Shown here in pieces: positions 60,652-64,000 of a stretch of 64,000 nucleotides of DNA. Within the stretch, counting starts at the first letter, position 1. The number at the start of each line of letters is the position of its first letter. The translations under genes were made by a program, and so were the position numbers. The stretch lies in assembly GCA_001630475.1 (NCBI GenBank), contig KV419451.1, forward strand, positions 1 through 64,000, read 5' to 3'. The notes under the pieces are model-generated. The model was not told the DNA's origin and ran no database searches. It worked only from the letters and a program-made list of their open reading frames with translations. The stretch is from Sistotremastrum niveocremeum HHB9708 (taxonomy: Eukaryota > Basidiomycota > Agaricomycetes > Sistotremastrales > Sistotremastraceae).

Positions 60652-63600
60652 ATGTCGTCCATGACACCGCCTGCAGCGGACGAAGCTGCCAACTCCAACA
60701 ATTCGAGCAATGGAGAGAACAAGTCGACCGTCTCTAGCTCTATTCTCAAGGAAAGGCGCTTCAAGCTGAGCAGGTATGTCGATATTATTAAGCATATGGC
60801 TTGATCGTCCAGGGCGTCGTGCTCATTGCATTCGTTCATGACAGGGCTTGCGATCGTTGTCGGTGAGTGGGCGATGGCGAGTTTGTACAGAGGAGCAGGG
60901 GATGCTCATGAGTCTGCTCGTTAGGCGAAGACGGATCCGTTGCGATGAGGGACATCCATGCCAGTCGTGTCTCACTGCAAATTCTGCATGTACGTTCGAG
61001 GAGCCTGGTAAGAGAACACATCCTCATAAATCAAAGTACGTCTTCGTCTTATTCGTCGAGAAACCCCTGTGAACGCCCACATAGACGATCTACAACGCTC
61101 GAGGATCGCATGCACCATTTGGAGAGTCTTATCCAGTCTATTCCTGCAGGCTTGCTCAACGGTGCAGCGAATGGCAATGGGACATACTCTGAGACTCAAG
61201 CAGGCTCGAGCAACGGAACTGTCAGCTTCCCTCCAGCAGATGTGCCCTACCCGAGAGGCGTCCCACCCCCTTCCCTCACTGTCTATCCGCTAATCAACCC
61301 TTCAACACACTTCCCTCGTGATGACCTCGCCGAAGCTACTAGTCGGCTATCAATAGCCCCGTCTTACCTGTACTTTGACGATGAAGGGTCTACCAGATGG
61401 CAGGGCGAGACGTCAGGCCTTCCCCTTTTGGATCTGCTAGTTGAACTGGCTACCTCTGTTGAACGCGAACCTGCGAGCAACTCCTACAATGGCAATGGTA
61501 GCTTCACCACCATCAAGACCGAGCCTAGCCAGACCCCTGTGGCCGATTGGTTCCCTGATCGAAAACCGAGACGTCCTGAAACAAATCCAGAAACGCTCTG
61601 GAAGCTCATCAGTATGTCTTCTTACAATTTACCCCTCAACTCGTATTCTCAACTCAGTTGACTTCGTCCTATAGCGTCGCACATTTCTCCCGATCTCATG
61701 GACAGGTGAGCTAACATTACATCATCCTATTCCTCTACTATTGACTGATTGGCCTTCATCAGTCTCGTTCAATGCTTCCTCTCCACTACCTATTACCTCA
61801 TGCCCTTCCTGCACGTCCCGACCTTCCTAGCCGATTACGGCAACCCCCGCAAATGGGGCGAGCCCGGCTTTGCCTGTTTCATCCTCGCACTCTGTGCTAT
61901 TTCCTCTCGACATGTTGATGACCCGCGCGTCCGAGGAGATTCATCCGATTCCCTCGCAGCCGGCGTTGCCTATTTCGAGCTATTCAACAAGATCAGAAGC
62001 TCAACAGCAGATCGACCCACGTTGTATACGATCCAGGGTGTATTCGTCGCTGCTGTGTACGCCGTGGGACTGGGAAAGCTGAGTAAGGCGAGTGCATTAT
62101 TAGCAGAAGCGATCACGCTGAGCGTGGACGCTGGTCTACATCGAAGTGCCGATGCGTGGGTTCCGTTTTTCTCCATTGCCGATATTGAGTCCCTGGAATC
62201 TGATCTTATCTTTTCATGTTCACAGGTATGACCTCTTCGATCCGATCGAAGACGAAGTTCGAAAACGGACGTTCTTCTGTGTGTACATGTGGGACAAACA
62301 AGCTGGGGCCGCATTTGGAAGACCGCCTATGATCCGCTTGAGAGACGTGGATGCTGCTGAACCCGCCATTGTCGATGACGAGTTTATTACCTCCGAGAGG
62401 CTCGGTCCGCAACCCCTCGGCGTCGAATCGCGCATGAGTGCGTTCGTGTATACGGTTCGACTGTTCATCGTCCTCGAAGCCGTTCTGGATGCGCCACCCT
62501 CGAGTAACACCATGGCCACCCCTTTCCGTTCACATGCATCCAACGTTCTATCAGGTTTCCGAAGACACAATGATCTTCGAGAAGAGGAAGCGTTATTGGA
62601 CGAAATATGTCTCGATTTACCCGCCTATTGGAAACCGACCCCGGAAACCGGCGCGAGTGAGGACGTGATTCGGATTACTCAAAGTCAACGGATACATTGT
62701 CTTGAACAATTCATTCGGATGTTGATTTATCGACATCGGTTCTCGGAACTGGTGACGAGGAGGACGTTGGCGGCTAATTCGGAGAACGGGAATGGGAATG
62801 GAGTCGAACAATCTCAGAGTGAGGCTGAGAGGGATGCAATGATGGCTAGTCATGCGTGTGCGGTGAGGATCGTCGCAGCACATATGCACACCGCTAGCAG
62901 TCAGTTGATGACGTATTGTAAGTTTTGTTCTTTTATCGTCGCAGCTCCGCGCTGAATATTGTTTAGACGGTGTGCATGTCATCCATCAGTTGACACAAGC
63001 GGGCCGTACTCTCGTTGCAGTTCTCTTGAACTGTAAAACTGAAGACCTGAGTCCTCTGATTGGACCTTCTCTCGATGCGCTTAAATCGTGTGTTGGATTA
63101 TTAAGAAGATTCAGCGCGCGGTATGTCTGCGGGTTGAGGAACGGAGACTTGATTGAGGAATTCTGTCGCTGTGAGTTCATTGTTACTTACGATTATTGTT
63201 GAAAACTAAATATAGTCTTAGTGACAAGAATTCCCTTGGAACCGACGCAGTTATACAGCAATCCAAGTCGACCACCATGGCTTCGACCTGTGCCCAAAAA
63301 GCAGTCGACAGCTCGCAGTCCCACCTCGAATGATTCCCCTCAATCTTCCGGTGGCCCATCTCCATCCGCAGCCGTTGATACACTTTTCTCATCGTCGTCG
63401 CCCGGCTTCAACCCCACCACCTTGACGGCCGAGCCTTCATCGTCAACCGATCTGGGATCAGCTACTAACGGAGCTGGTCCTCAAAGCTTCTTAGAACCCG
63501 TCAACATGCAGGATCCTGGAAGCATGTCGTCGGCTGAGTTTATGGCCATGCTGAATGACCCGAGTGGGATATTCGATCTGAGCAACATGTTCCACCCTGG

Positions 63601-63700
63601 TGCTATACCACCGCACCATCATTCTATGGCAGGTGCACGAACGACAATGAGCCCCAATCAGTTCGTCAACGGGATCCTTGACATAGGAGTATCGCCCTAG
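60652..63700 (+). CDS. Zn(II)2Cys6 transcription factor with fungal-specific domain
   Basis: DNA-binding regulator of the Gal4/XlnR class. Nine exons (60652-60773, 60845-60862, 60925-61035, 61085-61611, 61675-61705, 61763-62155, 62226-62917, 62967-63170, 63216-63700) join in phase to 860 residues. The zinc cluster [15 protein letters not shown], then [13 protein letters not shown], has six Cys with C-X2-C-X6-C-X5-C-X2-C-X6-C spacing. A short helix ([15 protein letters not shown]) suits dimerisation. The middle-homology domain PF04082 runs from [20 protein letters not shown] to [20 protein letters not shown], with [12 protein letters not shown] typical of that domain. The C-terminus is Ser/Pro/Ala-rich and probably activating. 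Exon 2 is only 18 nt and carries the first two Cys. Target genes cannot be told. Confidence 0.92.
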
Positions 63701-64000
63701 AATCAGGCACAAAATGCTTTGTTTCTCTGCGAGCTGATCTTGTGATATATTTTGTTGCGTTTCTAAACTTTTTTTGACACTGTATCCAAAGTTCTTTCTT
63801 CCTTTAGTTGTATCAGGTAGCTATGGATCTCCTTGGAACGCAAACGAGAATAAAAGTCCAAACCAGTTAGTGACATTGATCAGATAACCGATAATGAATT
63901 GCTTCCGTCCCCGACGGCTGTACCGCCACGCCACCGTGACTCCTGATCTTCAGTTATAGTACCGGTATAGGTCTAGGGCAATGGTCGCCGTAACCCTCTC
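63701..64000. other. Right edge, no gene
   Basis: 3' region of the transcription factor. Nothing else is supported in the last 300 bases. Confidence 0.4.

Overview
The window looks like nuclear DNA of a filamentous basidiomycete, probably an Agaricomycete. Genes are dense and on both strands. They are broken by many short introns of about 49-66 bases with GT...AG ends and CTNA-type branch sites. The gene set is typical of such fungi: Zn(II)2Cys6 regulator, MYND and DUF2235 proteins, NB-ARC/TPR receptors, DNF-type flippase. There is no sign of bacterial or organelle DNA. Gene structures were built by hand from splice sites, reading frame and remembered family motifs; no search was run.

Layout. 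1-9.4 kb is gene-poor: a small unknown ORF, two inverted hAT-type non-autonomous transposons (1519-2263 and 4950-5729) with 8-bp target duplications, a prefoldin subunit 5 locus between them that carries a frameshift, an unknown gene at about 6.9-7.7 kb, and a TA-flanked MITE (7715-7978). 9.8-12.2 kb holds a PIF1 helicase. 12.8-20.6 kb holds a conventional myosin II heavy chain. 21.0-27.8 kb holds a Kelch-type protein, a HAD hydrolase, an aspartyl aminopeptidase and a Ser-rich unknown protein. 29.2-35.1 kb holds a MYND protein and eIF3L, which share a 125-bp divergent promoter, and a syntaxin-8-like SNARE.

35.8-45.4 kb is the most striking part: two tandem NLR-type receptors (helical N-terminus, NB-ARC, TPR) followed by a DUF2235 (Tle1-like) hydrolase. 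The first receptor has one in-frame TAG in an otherwise intact reading frame. 46.0-47.7 kb holds an unknown nuclear-looking protein made of two copies of one domain. 48.9-52.8 kb holds a tandem pair of LPX1-like alpha/beta hydrolases, both ending in peroxisomal PTS1 tripeptides. 54.4-60.0 kb holds a P4-ATPase flippase, and 60.7-63.7 kb a Zn(II)2Cys6 transcription factor whose zinc cluster is partly encoded by an 18-nt microexon.

Most genes are housekeeping and independent. The tandem families (receptors, hydrolases) and the transposon-rich left end mark the fast-evolving parts.
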